Positions 17,638-27,900 of a stretch of DNA of 64,000 nt are shown in pieces; position 1 is the stretch's first letter; each line of letters opens with the position of its first letter. The DNA is taken from positions 1,116,001-1,180,000 of the forward strand of contig NZ_CP126156.1 of the NCBI RefSeq assembly GCF_030127125.1, read 5' to 3'. Origin of the DNA: Halobaculum litoreum (GTDB taxonomy: Archaea; Halobacteriota; Halobacteria; Halobacteriales; Haloferacaceae). Below the pieces are notes generated by a model. It ran no database searches and had not been told where the DNA came from. It worked only from the letters and a program-made list of their open reading frames with translations. The position numbers were made by a program, and so were the translations under genes.

Positions 17638-18594
17638 GTGGCGCTCCTCGACATCTTCGCCGGCGCGGTCCTCCCCATCGTCGCGGTCGCCGCGGTCGGC
17701 TTCGTCCTCGGGCGCACGAGCGACGTCGACACGGACCCGCTGAACACGGTCGTCGTGTACGTGCTCGCGCCCGCGCTCGTCCTCCACAGCCTCGCGACCG
17801 CCGACTTCTCCGGGGAGACCATCGCCAAGATGACCGTCGCCGTCACCGCCTACATCGTCGGGATGGTCGTCGTCGCCGAGGGCGTGGGCAGGCTGCTCGG
17901 CGAGTCGGAGCCCCGGCTCTCGGCGCTCGTGCTCGCGGCGACGTTCCCCAACTGCGGCAACTACGGCATCCCCCTCTCCGACTTCGCGTTCCCCGGCGGC
18001 GGCCGCGCCGCGGCCGTCCTCTACCTCGCCATCCAGGCGGTGCTCATCTACACGGTCGGCGTGTACGTCGCCTCCCGCGCGGGCGGCGGCGGCGGGCTCC
18101 AGGGCGTCCGCCGCGTCCTCCGGATCCCGCTCGTGTGGGCGGTCCCGGCGGCGCTCGGCGCGCGGGCGCTCGGGCTCGTCCCCGCGGCCGACGCGACGGC
18201 GATGCAGACGCTCCAACTCGTCGGCGACTCCTCGATCCCGGTGATGCTGCTGATCCTCGGGCTCCAGCTGGCCAGAACCGACTACGGCGCGGCGCTGTCG
18301 CAGGCGGCGGTCCCGTCGGTGTTGAAGATGGTCGTCGCTCCGGCGGTCGCCGTCGCCGTCGCGCTCGCCGTCGGCTTCGGGGACGCCACCGTCGCACGGG
18401 TGTTCGTCCTCGAGTCGGCGATGCCGGCGGCGGTCACCCCGGTCATCCTCGTCGGCGAGTTCGCGGACGACCTCGACGTCGGCGGCGTCTCCGTCCCGGA
18501 GTACGTCAGCACCGTGATCCTCGTGACGACGCTCGCGTCGATCCCGATGCTGACGGCGCTGATCGCGCTGTTGGAGAGCGGGATGGTGATCTGA
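17638..18594 (+). CDS. AEC family transporter (auxin efflux carrier-like)
   Basis: 318 aa from a GTG, about ten membrane segments in two five-helix halves. The conserved 'LAATFPNCGNYGIPLSDFAF' (Asn/Gly-rich crossover) and the C-terminal 'LESAMPAAVTPVILVGEFAD' are characteristic of the AEC/BASS-like superfamily. Bacterial members export organic anions such as malate; the substrate here is unknown. The GTG is 12 bp after the phosphoribosyltransferase stop. Confidence 0.85.
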   Translation: MALLDIFAGAVLPIVAVAAVGFVLGRTSDVDTDPLNTVVVYVLAPALVLHSLATADFSGETIAKMTVAVTAYIVGMVVVAEGVGRLLGESEPRLSALVLAATFPNCGNYGIPLSDFAFPGGGRAAAVLYLAIQAVLIYTVGVYVASRAGGGGGLQGVRRVLRIPLVWAVPAALGARALGLVPAADATAMQTLQLVGDSSIPVMLLILGLQLARTDYGAALSQAAVPSVLKMVVAPAVAVAVALAVGFGDATVARVFVLESAMPAAVTPVILVGEFADDLDVGGVSVPEYVSTVILVTTLASIPMLTALIALLESGMVI

Positions 18595-18647
18595 ATCCCG
18601 GGCGAGACCGACCACGAACCGCCCGCGCTTCCGACGGGTGGGGGGCG

Positions 18648-18732
18648 GGGGGTGGATCGCGGACGCACCCCCGACCGAGCGCGTGCCGCAGCCGTTTCGG
18701 ATCGGTGGACGCCCGGTTCCTCGGATCCACCG
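18648..18732. repeat. Two inverted repeats downstream of the AEC transporter gene
   Basis: GGGGGTG / CACCCCC (18648-18672, 11-nt loop) and CGGTGGA / TCCACCG (18703-18732, 16-nt loop with an inner CCG/CGG pair) lie in the 197 bp between the AEC gene and ridA. No further gene is seen in this stretch. They could form a terminator without a T-run, or mark a small structured RNA. I could not fold a tRNA from them. Confidence 0.4.
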
Positions 18733-18791
18733 GACGAACACGACAGTCGGATCACAGGGACTGATGTGACCGGCGGCTGCACCGAGGTACG

Positions 18792-19233
18792 ATGCGGAAG
18801 ATCCACCTCGGCCCCTCGATGGGCGAACTGGACGACGGGTCGGATCCCGCGATGTCGGTCGCGGTGGCGACCGAGCGTTCGAGCGGCGTTCAGGTCGACT
18901 TCTCGGGGCTCGTTCACCCCGACGGGTCGCCGACCGAGCAGTGTCGGACCGCGTTCGAGGTCGTCGAAGACGTGCTCGTGAACGATCTCGACGGCTCGAT
19001 GAACGACGTGACCGTGCTCCGGTTCTACGTGCGCGACGCGGTGCTCGACGGCGACCTACGCGAAGATCTCCACGCAGTCCGCCGCGAGTTCTTCGAGTCC
19101 CCCGAGTACCCGGCGGCCACGATGATCGGAGTCTCGTCGCTCGTTCACGACGACGCCCACGTGGAAGTTGAGGCCGAGGCGTTCGTCCCCGGGGAGGAGT
19201 GGAGCGTCGAGACGGTGCTCCCGGGGGGAGTAG
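18792..19233 (+). CDS. RidA-family protein (reactive intermediate deaminase), 3' end frame-shifted
   Basis: About 147 aa after correction. 'SSGVQVDFSGLVHPDGSPTEQ' and 'FEVVEDVLVNDLDGSMNDV' followed by 'RREFFESPEYPAATMIGVSS' match the YjgF/YER057c/UK114 (Rid) fold; classic members hydrolyse enamine/imine intermediates. As printed, the frame runs on for another 90 codons into the convergent MATE gene. Removing one base from the six-G run at 19223-19228 gives 'VETVLPGE' and a TAG, the expected family end. I therefore place the stop at 19231-19233. Rid subfamily and activity are not certain. Confidence 0.78.
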
Positions 19234-19328
19234 TCGGCCGCCGTTCCGCCGGTCCCCCGCAGGTCCTGTCCGTCCGTCTACCGAGGGGGTCGCTCCTTCG
19301 GACCCCGGTTCGCTCCCTCGCCCCCGCG

Positions 19329-20769
19329 TCAGTCGTCGGCCGGCGCGCCCGCCGGGGGGGTCGACCACCGCGCTCATCCACGTGCCGCGCAACAGCCACG
19401 CGAGCCCGACGATCGCGCCGACCACGTCGCCGGCGACGACGGCCCACCAGATCCCCGCCGTGCCGAAGTCGTACACGAACACCGCCGCGTAGGTGACGGG
19501 CACGCGGACGAGCCAGACGGCCACGAGCGACAGCGCGAGCGCGGTCGTCGTCCGCCCGGCGCCGCGGAACGCGCCCCGCGAGATCTCGAAGACCCCGAGG
19601 AACACGAACATCACCGACGCGACCCGCAGGTACGTCGACGCGTACGCGATGGTCTCGCCGGCGTCGGGCGACCCCGGCGGGAGGAACACCTCGACGACGG
19701 GGGCGGGGAACGCCGCCGTCAGCAGCGTCAGCGGGATCATCACCGCGGTCACCACCCCCAGCGCCGCCCGCACCGCCCGCCACGCGCGGTCGGGCTTCTC
19801 GGCGCCGAGGTTCTGCCCGACGACGGTGTTGACCGCCTGTGCCAGCCCCATCGCGGGCAGGAACACAAGCGAGATGAGGCGGTTGCCGAGGCCGTACGCC
19901 GCGACGACCGCGGGCGGGAACGTCGCCACCAACGCCGTGAGCACGACGAACGCCAGCGACACGCCCGACTGCTCAAGCGCCGAGGGGACGCCCAGTTTCA
20001 CCACGTCGCGGACGATGTCGAGGTCCGGCACGAGGTCGCCGGGGCGGACCGTCGGGCCCGCGGGCGTCCCGAACAGCACGTACCAGCCGACGACGGTGGC
20101 GACCGCCCGCGAGATCAGCGTCGCCCACGCGGCCCCCTCGATCCCGAGCGCGGGGAACGGCCCCCACCCGAAGATGAGGAACGGGTCGAGCACGACGTTC
20201 ACCGCGACGGAGACGACCATCACCCGCAGCGGCGCCCGGGTGTCGCCGTAGCCGCGCATCAGCGAGACGAACACGAAGAAGCCGAACAGGAACGGCGTCG
20301 CGAGGAAGAACACCCGCATGTACAGCGCCGCCAGCGGGACGATCTCCGTCGCCGTCTGCGCGTCGGCCGGGATGAGCGACAGCGCCGGCCCGACCGCGAG
20401 GTAGCCGAGCGCGCCCAACACGAGCGCGACGAGCATCACGAACCCGAGCACCGTACCCGCGACCCGGCCGGCCTCGCGATCCGTGCCGCCCGCGGCGGCG
20501 CTGGCGCCGGTGTGTTGGGCGACGAGGATGGCGCCCGCGGCGGTGAAGCCGCCGCCGACGCTGATGAACAGGAACACGATGGGGAACGCCAGCGACAGCG
20601 CGCCGACGGCGTCGGCCGACAGGCGGCCGAGCCAGAACGTGTCCGCCAAGTTGTACGCGACCTGGAGGAGCTGGATCAACACGAGCGGCCACGCGACGCG
20701 CAGCATCGGCCGGAGGAGGTCCCCCTCGACGAGATCCGACGCGTGCGCTGGCGAGGGGGAGTCGGACAT
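19329..20769 (-). CDS. MATE-family multidrug/cation exporter, 3' end frame-shifted
   Basis: About 480 aa, twelve membrane segments in two six-helix halves. The first half opens 'LRPMLRVAWPLVLIQLLQVA' and contains 'LADTFWLGRLSADAVGALSL'; the second starts near 'VPSALEQSGVSLAFVVLTAL' and contains 'MGLAQAVNTVVGQNLGAE', all MATE hallmarks. These proteins export organic cations in exchange for Na+ or H+. As printed the frame does not stop but runs on for about 800 codons. Dropping one base from the seven-G run at 19354-19360 gives 'VVDPPAGAPADD' and a TGA at 19329-19331, 96 bp from the convergent ridA. The long read-through is an artefact. Confidence 0.85.
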
Positions 20770-20888
20770 ACCACCTACGAAGCGAAGGTGGGACTTGAAC
20801 GCTTCTCACCCGTGGTACCACGAAACACGGGGACGCGACGGCGGTTCCGAGCGTGACGACCGGCGACCGCGTTGGCTTGCGGGCGCGT

Positions 20889-22196
20889 TCAGGCGTCGAC
20901 GCCGGGCACGTCGAAGGCGTTCGCTTCCCGACGGATCCGGTCGGCGTCGAGTGTCCGGTGGCCCCCCGCCGCCTCGTCGTACAGCACATCGCCGTCGACC
21001 ATCGTGAACGCCACGTCGTCGCCGTGGGCGGCGAACACGAGGTGGCTCACGGGGTCGTGCAGCGGCGTCGCCCGGGTCAGGTCCGTGTCGATGCCGAGGA
21101 CGTCGGCCTTCCACCCTTCGCGGAGCGCGCCGACGCGCTCGAACCCCGCCGCCTTCGCGCCGTTGCGCGTCGCCATCCGGAGGGCGGTCGCGGCGTCGAC
21201 GGCGGTCGGGTCGCGACCGTCGACCTTCGCGAGCAGGCTGGCCTGCTTCACCTCGGTGAAGGGATCGAGCGTGTTGTTGCACGGCGGACCGTCGTTGCCG
21301 AGGGCGACGGTGACGCCGCGCGCGAGGTAGTCCTCGACGGGCGCGATCCCCGACGCGAGCTTCATGTTCGAGGTCGGGCAGTGGGTGACGTGGGTGCCCG
21401 TCTCGGCGATGATCTCGCGTTCGGCCTCGTCGGTGTGGACGCAGTGGGCTAAGATCACGTCCTCGCCGGTGAGGCCGACCTCGTGGAGGTACTCGATGTT
21501 GCGCCGCCCGGTGCGCTCCTCGACGAGCGCTATCTCGTCGGTGTTCTCGGAGGCGTGGGTGTGGACGCGGACGCCGTCGTAGGCGTCTGCCAACTCGCGA
21601 GCGCCGCGGAGGCACTCGTCGGTGCAGGTGACGGCGAACCGCGGCGTCACCGCGTAACGGATCCGCCCGTCGGCGGCGCCGTGGTAGTTCCAGATGAGGC
21701 CCTCCGACTCCGCGAGCGCGCGCTCGGTGTCCTGCCGGAGGCCATCGGGCGCGTTCGTGTCCATCAGCACCTTCCCGGCGCGGGCGCGGATCCCCGCGTC
21801 GATCGCGGCCTCCAGCGCCTCGCCGGCGTGGTGGACCGACAGGTGGTCGATCACCGTCGTCACGCCCGACTCGATGCACTCCAGGTAGCCCAACTCGGCG
21901 GCGAGGCGCATCCCGTCGGGACCGAGGCCGGCCTCCATCGGCAGGACGTGGTCGTTGAGCCAGTCGAGGAGGGCGGCGTCGTCCGCGATCCCCCGGCCGA
22001 GCGACTGGACGGAGTGGACGTGCGCGCCGACCGTGCCGGGCGCGACGATGCCGAACGAGCGTCGCTCGTGGTCGGGGTAGCGCTCCCGGAGCGTCGCCTC
22101 CTCCCCGACCGCGGCGATGGTGTCGCCCTCGACGACCACCGCACCGTCCTCCACGACGGTGTCGGGGTCGGCGACGACGGTTCCGGCGAGTAGCAT
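20889..22196 (-). CDS. Amidohydrolase: 5'-deoxyadenosine/SAH/MTA deaminase family
   Basis: 435 aa from the ATG at 22196 (an upstream in-frame start at 22262 adds a non-conserved tail). Metal-site motifs: 'GAHVHSVQS' (HxH), 'VRVHTHASENTDEIALVEER' (His plus SENxxE), 'ILAHCVHTDEAE' and 'VALGNDGPPCNN' (metal Asp, where the family has GTDGxxSNN). 'HCPTSNMKLASGIAPV' is also typical. The family deaminates S-adenosylhomocysteine, methylthioadenosine and 5'-deoxyadenosine. MTA phosphorylase is encoded 660 bp away on the other strand, which supports a role in SAM-product salvage. Position 'GTVGAH' differs from the common 'GLVNxH'; the exact substrate is open. Confidence 0.82.
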   Translation of the reverse strand: MLLAGTVVADPDTVVEDGAVVVEGDTIAAVGEEATLRERYPDHERRSFGIVAPGTVGAHVHSVQSLGRGIADDAALLDWLNDHVLPMEAGLGPDGMRLAAELGYLECIESGVTTVIDHLSVHHAGEALEAAIDAGIRARAGKVLMDTNAPDGLRQDTERALAESEGLIWNYHGAADGRIRYAVTPRFAVTCTDECLRGARELADAYDGVRVHTHASENTDEIALVEERTGRRNIEYLHEVGLTGEDVILAHCVHTDEAEREIIAETGTHVTHCPTSNMKLASGIAPVEDYLARGVTVALGNDGPPCNNTLDPFTEVKQASLLAKVDGRDPTAVDAATALRMATRNGAKAAGFERVGALREGWKADVLGIDTDLTRATPLHDPVSHLVFAAHGDDVAFTMVDGDVLYDEAAGGHRTLDADRIRREANAFDVPGVDA

Positions 22197-22315
22197 TGTT
22201 CCGACTGTGCTCCCGCGTGGTCGTACAAAGACGTGTGGATCGGGGGCGAGGACACCGGTCACGTGCGAACCCTGCTCACGGAGCAGTATTTCTCCTCGCC
22301 GAGCGTACTGTGTTC

Positions 22316-22783
22316 GTGAACACGATCACGGTCACGACCGACATCGACGCGCCCGCCGAGGTGGTGTACGAGGTCCTCACCGACTTCGACGCCTACCCGG
22401 CGTGGAACGACTACAGCCGGATCGAGGGCGTCGCCGCCGAGGGCGAGCGACTCGCCGTCTCGCCCGGTCCCGCGGCGGGGTCGGCGCCGACGTTCCGGCC
22501 GCGCGTGCTGCGAGCCGACGGCGCCGAACTGCGGTGGCTCGGCCACCTGTGGGTCCGCGGCCTGTTCGACGGTGACCACCGCTTCCGGGTCGAGGCCGTC
22601 GCCGACGACCGCTCCCGACTCGTTCAGGACGAGCGCTTCAGGGGTCTCCTCGCGGGGCTGTTGTTCCGGCGCTACGGCGACGACTGGCGCGCGAACTTCG
22701 CGGCGGTCAACGAGGCGCTGCGGACGCGCGCGGAGACGCTCGCCGCGGCCGACTCCCCGGCCGAGCACGACGCGGCGGCGTAG
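22316..22783 (+). CDS. SRPBCC (START/polyketide cyclase-like) family protein
   Basis: 155 aa from a GTG at 22316 (the GTG at 22310 is equally possible; a TATA-like TATTT lies about 25 nt upstream). The opening 'ITVTTDIDAPAEVVYEVLTD' with 'FDAYPAWNDYSRIEG' and the closing amphipathic helix 'DDWRANFAAVNEALRTRAET' are the usual SRPBCC grip-fold pattern: a ligand-binding cavity closed by a long C-terminal helix. Ligand unknown. It is followed by mtnP on the same strand after 73 bp. Confidence 0.8.
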   Translation: MNTITVTTDIDAPAEVVYEVLTDFDAYPAWNDYSRIEGVAAEGERLAVSPGPAAGSAPTFRPRVLRADGAELRWLGHLWVRGLFDGDHRFRVEAVADDRSRLVQDERFRGLLAGLLFRRYGDDWRANFAAVNEALRTRAETLAAADSPAEHDAAA

Positions 22784-22856
22784 CCGACTCGGGCGTCGCG
22801 CCCCCGACCGTCGATCCGTGCCCTTTAGCGCGGACCGTCCGATCCCGTAAGTACGC

Positions 22857-23735
22857 ATGACCATCGGCTTCATCGGCGGCAGCGGCATCTACGAGGCGCT
22901 CCCGCTCACCGACACGCGCACAGAGTCCGTCACCACCCCGTTCGGCGAGCCGTCCGCCGACCTCGAGATCGGCGAGTTCGGCGACACCGGCCGCGAGGTC
23001 GTGTTCCTCCCGCGCCACGGCCCCGACCACCAGCGCTCGCCCACCGACCTCCCGTACAAGGCGAACGTCCACGCGCTGAAGCAGGCCGGCGTCGAGTACG
23101 TCATCGCCAGCAACGCGGTCGGCTCGCTCAAGGAGGAGCTACCGCCCCAAACCATCGTCGTCCCGGACCAGATCTACGACCGGACGAAGCACCGCGACCT
23201 CTCCTTCTTCGGCGACGGCATCGTCGTCCACCAGCCGTTCACGCGGCCGTACTCCCCGAAGCTCGCGGACCACCTCGCCGAGTCCGCCGAGCGCGCGCTC
23301 GACGACATCGACTCCGACTCGGACGTCGTCGACGAGGGGACGTACGTCTGCATCGAGGGGCCGCAGTACTCCACGAAGGCGGAGTCGGAGTTCTACAAGG
23401 CGCAGGGCTGGGATCTGGTCGGGATGACGGCCATCCCGGAGGCGAAGCTGGCGCGCGAGGCCGAGATGGCGTACGCGACGGTCGCGGGCGTCACCGACTA
23501 CGACGTGTGGAAGCAGGACGCCGAGGTCACCCTCGAGGAGGTGCTGGAGAACGCCGCCGCCAACGAGGCGGCGATCAAAGCGACCGTCGAGGAGGCCGTC
23601 CGCACGTTCCCCGACGACATGGACTGCGAGGCGCACGGCTCGCTGGAAGGGACGATCAACACGCCCAGCGAGGCCGTCCCCGAGGAGACGCGCGAGCGCG
23701 TCGGCATCTTCGTCGACGAGTACCTCGACGACTGA
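22857..23735 (+). CDS. mtnP: S-methyl-5'-thioadenosine phosphorylase
   Basis: 292 aa, trimeric purine nucleoside phosphorylase family. 'IGFIGGSGIYEALPL' (phosphate loop), 'VFLPRHGPDHQRSPTDLPYK', 'VIASNAVGSLKEELPPQTIV', 'YVCIEGPQYSTKAESEFYK' and 'VGMTAIPEAKLAREAEMAYA' are MTAP-specific blocks in order. It phosphorolyses methylthioadenosine to adenine and methylthioribose-1-phosphate. A short TTTAG-type element at about 22823 may be its TATA box. Confidence 0.95.
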   Translation: MTIGFIGGSGIYEALPLTDTRTESVTTPFGEPSADLEIGEFGDTGREVVFLPRHGPDHQRSPTDLPYKANVHALKQAGVEYVIASNAVGSLKEELPPQTIVVPDQIYDRTKHRDLSFFGDGIVVHQPFTRPYSPKLADHLAESAERALDDIDSDSDVVDEGTYVCIEGPQYSTKAESEFYKAQGWDLVGMTAIPEAKLAREAEMAYATVAGVTDYDVWKQDAEVTLEEVLENAAANEAAIKATVEEAVRTFPDDMDCEAHGSLEGTINTPSEAVPEETRERVGIFVDEYLDD

Positions 23736-23805
23736 ACGCGGTGACGGGAGCGAAATCTCCCCAACACCGTCTACACTCCGGATCGAGTCGTCGTTCGTCC
23801 AGGTA

Positions 23806-23813
23806 GATTTACA
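23806..23813 (+). promoter_or_regulatory. TATA-like box of the 66-aa protein gene
   Basis: GATTTACA, centred 28 nt before the ATG at 23838, the expected leaderless spacing. It supports the small frame being a real gene. Confidence 0.5.
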
Positions 23814-23837
23814 CGTCGTCGGGCTCGTGGCTCTTCT

Positions 23838-24038
23838 ATGGCGATTCCCGCTGACGTCCTCCGAGAAGAACTCTCGAACATCATGTCCGAGGAGTACGAC
23901 CACGCCGTCGTGTACGGCGACTTCGAGCAAGAGACCATCCTCCACGAAGGAGCAGTTCGGCTCCTCGCCAACGGCTGGATCGAACTGCCGACCGGGCGGT
24001 TGCTCTCGCCGGACGCGGTCCACCACATCGATACGTAA
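23838..24038 (+). CDS. Small conserved-looking protein, function unknown (66 aa)
   Basis: 66 aa, acidic, beginning 'MAIPADVLREELSNIMSEEY' and ending 'PTGRLLSPDAVHHIDT'. No domain recognised. Codon use and acidity are like the neighbours, and a good TATA box at the right distance supports expression. It lies 102 bp after mtnP and convergent to scpA. Confidence 0.65.
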   Translation: MAIPADVLREELSNIMSEEYDHAVVYGDFEQETILHEGAVRLLANGWIELPTGRLLSPDAVHHIDT

Positions 24039-24093
24039 CCCAGATCTGACGCCGACCCTGGTACCCTTCAGAAGCGAAGTGCCAGTCTGTCTC

Positions 24094-24948
24094 TCAGTCG
24101 GCGATCGCCTCGTCGCCGACGCCCGCGACGCCCGCGTCCCGAACCCACAGGTCGCCGAACAGGTCGTCCTGCTCCAGCGTGATCTCGCCGCGGTGCGCGA
24201 GGAAGAGGAGCGCGAGGTACGTCATCACCGCCGTCGTCCCGACGCTCGCGATCTCGCGGAACAGCACCTCCGTGCGGCCGCGTTCGTACTGCGGGCGCAG
24301 CTCGCCGCGCACGTCGTCGATGACGGCCTCGATGTCCTCCTCGTGGGTGGTGCCCGTCACGTCGTCCTCGCCGGGTTCGCCCTCCCGGCGGAGGTCGTCG
24401 GCGGTGTGGTACTCCAGCGTCTGCGTCCCGCGGGAGAACCCCTTGGGCGACCCGCTGGTGTCGTACTTGCGCGACTCCTTCCACCACGACCCGCGCTCGG
24501 CCTCCCGGAGTTCCCGGACCAACTCGTCCAGCGTCTCGGGCGACCCGCGGGTGCTCTTGCGCTCCAGCCGCCGGTCCATCTCGTCTTCCAGCGCGTCGAT
24601 CGGGTCGAAGCCGTCGTCGATGGGGGCGTCGTCGGTCATCGGGCCGCGCTCGAACGCCCGCTCCCACGGCTCGAGGTCGTCCTCCGGGTCGTCGTCGTCC
24701 GCCGCGAGCATGTCGTCGGACTTCATCCGCAGGAGGACGCTGGCGTAGAACAGCGCCCGGCCGCCCGTCCGGAGGTCGGCCTCGTCGAGGCGGTCGAGGA
24801 ACGCGTCGGTCACCTCGACGACGTCGATGTCCCACGGGTCGATCTCGCCCTCCTCCGCGAGATTGACGAGCAACTCGACCGGCTCGACCTCGTCGTCGTC
24901 CGTCTCGTCGGGCCGCGCGAGGTCGAGGTCGTCGGTCGTCTCAATCAT
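24094..24948 (-). CDS. scpA: Segregation and condensation protein A (kleisin)
   Basis: 284 aa. The N-domain 'PVELLVNLAEEGEIDPWDID' and 'VVEVTDAFLDRLDEADLRTG' with 'ALFYASVLLRMKSDDML' is the SMC neck-binding region of ScpA kleisins; a long acidic linker follows; the C-terminal winged helix contains 'FREIASVGTTAVMTYLALLF' and 'LAHRGEITLEQDDLFGDLWV'. It bridges the SMC dimer for chromosome organisation. Its start lies inside the last codons of smc (8-bp overlap), so the two are translated together. No scpB gene is in the window. Confidence 0.93.
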   Translation of the reverse strand: MIETTDDLDLARPDETDDDEVEPVELLVNLAEEGEIDPWDIDVVEVTDAFLDRLDEADLRTGGRALFYASVLLRMKSDDMLAADDDDPEDDLEPWERAFERGPMTDDAPIDDGFDPIDALEDEMDRRLERKSTRGSPETLDELVRELREAERGSWWKESRKYDTSGSPKGFSRGTQTLEYHTADDLRREGEPGEDDVTGTTHEEDIEAVIDDVRGELRPQYERGRTEVLFREIASVGTTAVMTYLALLFLAHRGEITLEQDDLFGDLWVRDAGVAGVGDEAIAD

Positions 24949-27900
24949 CGGCCTTCGCCTCCGGCACCGGCTCGCCGTCGTCGCCCAACTGGATCCCCGT
25001 CACCGCCGAGACGTTGTCCGACTGCATCGTCACGCCGATGGCGCGCTCGGACCGCTCCAGCAGCGCCGAGCGGTGGCTGACGACGACGAACTGGGCGTCG
25101 CCCGCGAGGTCGTGGACCATCTCGCCGACGCGCTCGGCGTTGACCGCGTCGAGGAACGCGTCGACCTCGTCGAGCGCGTAGAAGGGCGCGGGGTTGTGGC
25201 GCTGGATGGCGAAGATGAACGCCAGCGCGGTCAGCGACTTCTCCCCGCCCGACATCGCGTCGAGCCGCTGGACGGGCTTGTCCGCGGGCTGGGCCTTCAT
25301 CGTCAGCCCGCCCTCGAACGGGTCGTCCTCGTCCTCCAACACGAGTTCGCCCGTCCCGGCGGAGAGCCGCTGGAAGATGTCCGTGAACTGCTCGTTGATC
25401 GCGTCGAAGGCGTCCATGAACGTCGCCTTCTTCTGGGACTCGAACTGCTCGATGCGCTCCTCGATGGCCTCGCGCTCCTCGACGAGCACGTCGCGCCGCT
25501 CCTGCAGGTCCGCGAGGTCGTCGGCCACGTCGTCGTACTCGTCGATCGCGAGCATGTTTACGGGTTCGAGCGCCTCCATCTCCGACTCGAGGCGTGCGAT
25601 CTCCGACTCGACGGTGTCGTGGTCGGGAATGTCGGCCGGGTCGTAGTTGCCGACCTGTTCCTCCAGGGAGTCGACCTCCCACTCCAGCCGCTCGGCGGTC
25701 TCGCGCAGCGACTCCAGCTTCGAGACGACGCGCTCGACGGCGCTCTCCTGCTCGTCGCGGGCCGACTTCGCCTCGCGGAACGCCTCCTTGACGCCCTCGC
25801 GCTCCTCCTTGAGGTCCGCGAGTTCGTCCTCCAGGTCGGCGATGGCGTCGCGCTTCTCCTCGAGGGTCGCCTCCTTCTCGGCGATGGCGTCCTCGAACTC
25901 GGCGATGCGCTCCTCGGCGTCCGCCTTCTTCGCTTGCGCCTCCTCGACGGTGTCGTGGAGGTCGTCGATGGCGTCGTCGGCGTACTGCTTCTCCAACTGG
26001 AGTTGGTTGAGGTCGCCGTCGAGGTCGTCCATCCGGTCCTCGAGGTCGTCGATCTCCGCGCGGATCTCGTCGGCCTCCGCCGACAGCTCGGGGATCTTCG
26101 AGTCGGCGAGCTCGGTCTCCAACTCCTCGATGGCGGCCTCGACCGTCTCGATCTCGTCGTCCGCCTCGGCGATCCGCCCGTCGAGCTCGGTCATCTCCTC
26201 GTCGACGGCCTCGCGCTCGGCCTCGATCTCCTCGAGGCGGTCCTCCAGTTCGTCGATGCGCGCCTCCTTCGACTCGACCTTCTCCTCGGCGCGCTCGATG
26301 TCGGACTCGATGTCGCGCACCTTCTCGGCGGCGTCCGACGCGCGCGAGCGGGCGTCCTCCAGGTCCGAGTCGACGTCCGCGATCTCGGATTTGAGCCGCT
26401 GGCGCTCGTCCTCGAGGTCGTGGATCGCCTCGGCGACGCGCTCCAGCTTCCCCTTCCCGGACTTCGAGAAGGAGTACCGCGAGCCGCCGCCCGAGCCGCC
26501 GGTCATGGCGCCGGACTTCTCGACGAGGTCGCCGTCGAGCGTCACCATCCGGTAGTTGCCCATCAGGTGGCGCGCCGTCTCCATGTCCTCGACGACCAGC
26601 GTCGATCCGAGGACGTACGAGAAGATGGGCTCGTACCGGGCGTCGTAGTCCACGATGTCGCGCGCGAAGTCGACCACGCCGGGGTCGTTCGGCAGCGACG
26701 GCAGCCCCCGGTCGTCCATCTTCGTGATCGGGAGGAACGTCGCCCGGCCCGCGTTCCGCTGTTTGAGGTAGTCGATGCAGTCGGAGCCGACGCCGTCGTC
26801 GTCGACGACGACGTTCGCGAGCCGCCCGCCCGCGGCCGTCTCACACGCCTTCGCGTACTCGCCGGGCACCGACGCCAACTCGCCGACGGGGCCGTGGACG
26901 CCGTCGAAGCCGGCGTTCTTGATCGTCGTCACCGCGCGGGGCCACGACGTGTCGCCGGAGGACCCGGCACGCGCCTCCAACTGGGAGTACTCCTGTTGCT
27001 TGGCGCGGATCTCCTCTTCGACGTCGTCCAACTCGGCTTGGTGCTCGGCCTTCTCCGAGCGCAGGTCCTCGATGACGCCGTCGATGCTGGCTTTGTTCTT
27101 CTCGGCTTTGTCGAGTTCCGAGTGGAGGTTCGAGACGCGCTGTTTCAGGGTCGGGATCGCTTCGCGCGTCTCCTGCAGTTCGTCCTCAACGTCGCCGATC
27201 TCGTTGGAGCGGCGTCGCGCGTCGTCGAGCAGGCGGTCCTTCTCGCGCTGGAGGTCGTTCTTCTCCGCGCGCAGGTCCTCCAGCGTCTCTTTCCGGTCGG
27301 CGAGGTCGGCTTTCAGCTCGTCGAACTCGGTGTCGACGGAGTCGATCTCGGCTTGCACCTCCGCCAGGTCCGACCGCTTCGTCGTCAGCGACGACTTCAG
27401 GTTCGCCTTCTCGACTTTCGTCTCGCGGATCCGCGACTCGAGGTCGTCGATCTCCTCGCCCTTCTTGTCGATGGCGACGAAGGCGTCGCGGCGCTCGTTC
27501 TCGGCCTCCCGGAGGCGCTCCTCCTGGTTCTCGATCTTCCCCTCCAGCCGCGACACCTCGCCTTTGATCTCCTCGATCTCGGCTTTGATCGCGATCTGTT
27601 CGTCCTCACCCTTGCGTTCGATCTCGCGGTTGATCTCGTCGAGGTCGGTCTCCAACTCGTCGACGCGGGCCTGCCGCTCGTCCAGTTCCGCCCGCAGCTC
27701 CTCGAGGTCGGCCTCCTTCGACGCCATCGACTCGCGCGTGCTCGCGAGGTCGGCGCGCTTCTCCTCCAACTCCGCGGCCTTGAGGTACCCCTCGTACTCC
27801 TCCTTCTCGTCGCGCAGGTCCTGGTACTGGAGGGCCGTCTCGCGCTCGTCGGCCAACTGGTCCAGCCGGTCCTCCTTCTCCTCGATGCGGAGGTCCGCCT

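Noticed and set aside
18640-18735. Possible tRNA or tRNA relic after the AEC gene
   Set aside because: The inverted repeats have stem and loop sizes that do not fit a cloverleaf, and no T-arm consensus (GTTCRANTC) is present.
16888-19328. An open frame of about 800 further codons extending the MATE gene on the minus strand, opposite ridA, the AEC gene and the phosphoribosyltransferase
   Set aside because: It arises from a one-base error in a G7 run plus the lack of stop codons in GC-rich antisense DNA. The residues are the Arg/Asp/Glu-rich pattern of antisense translation.
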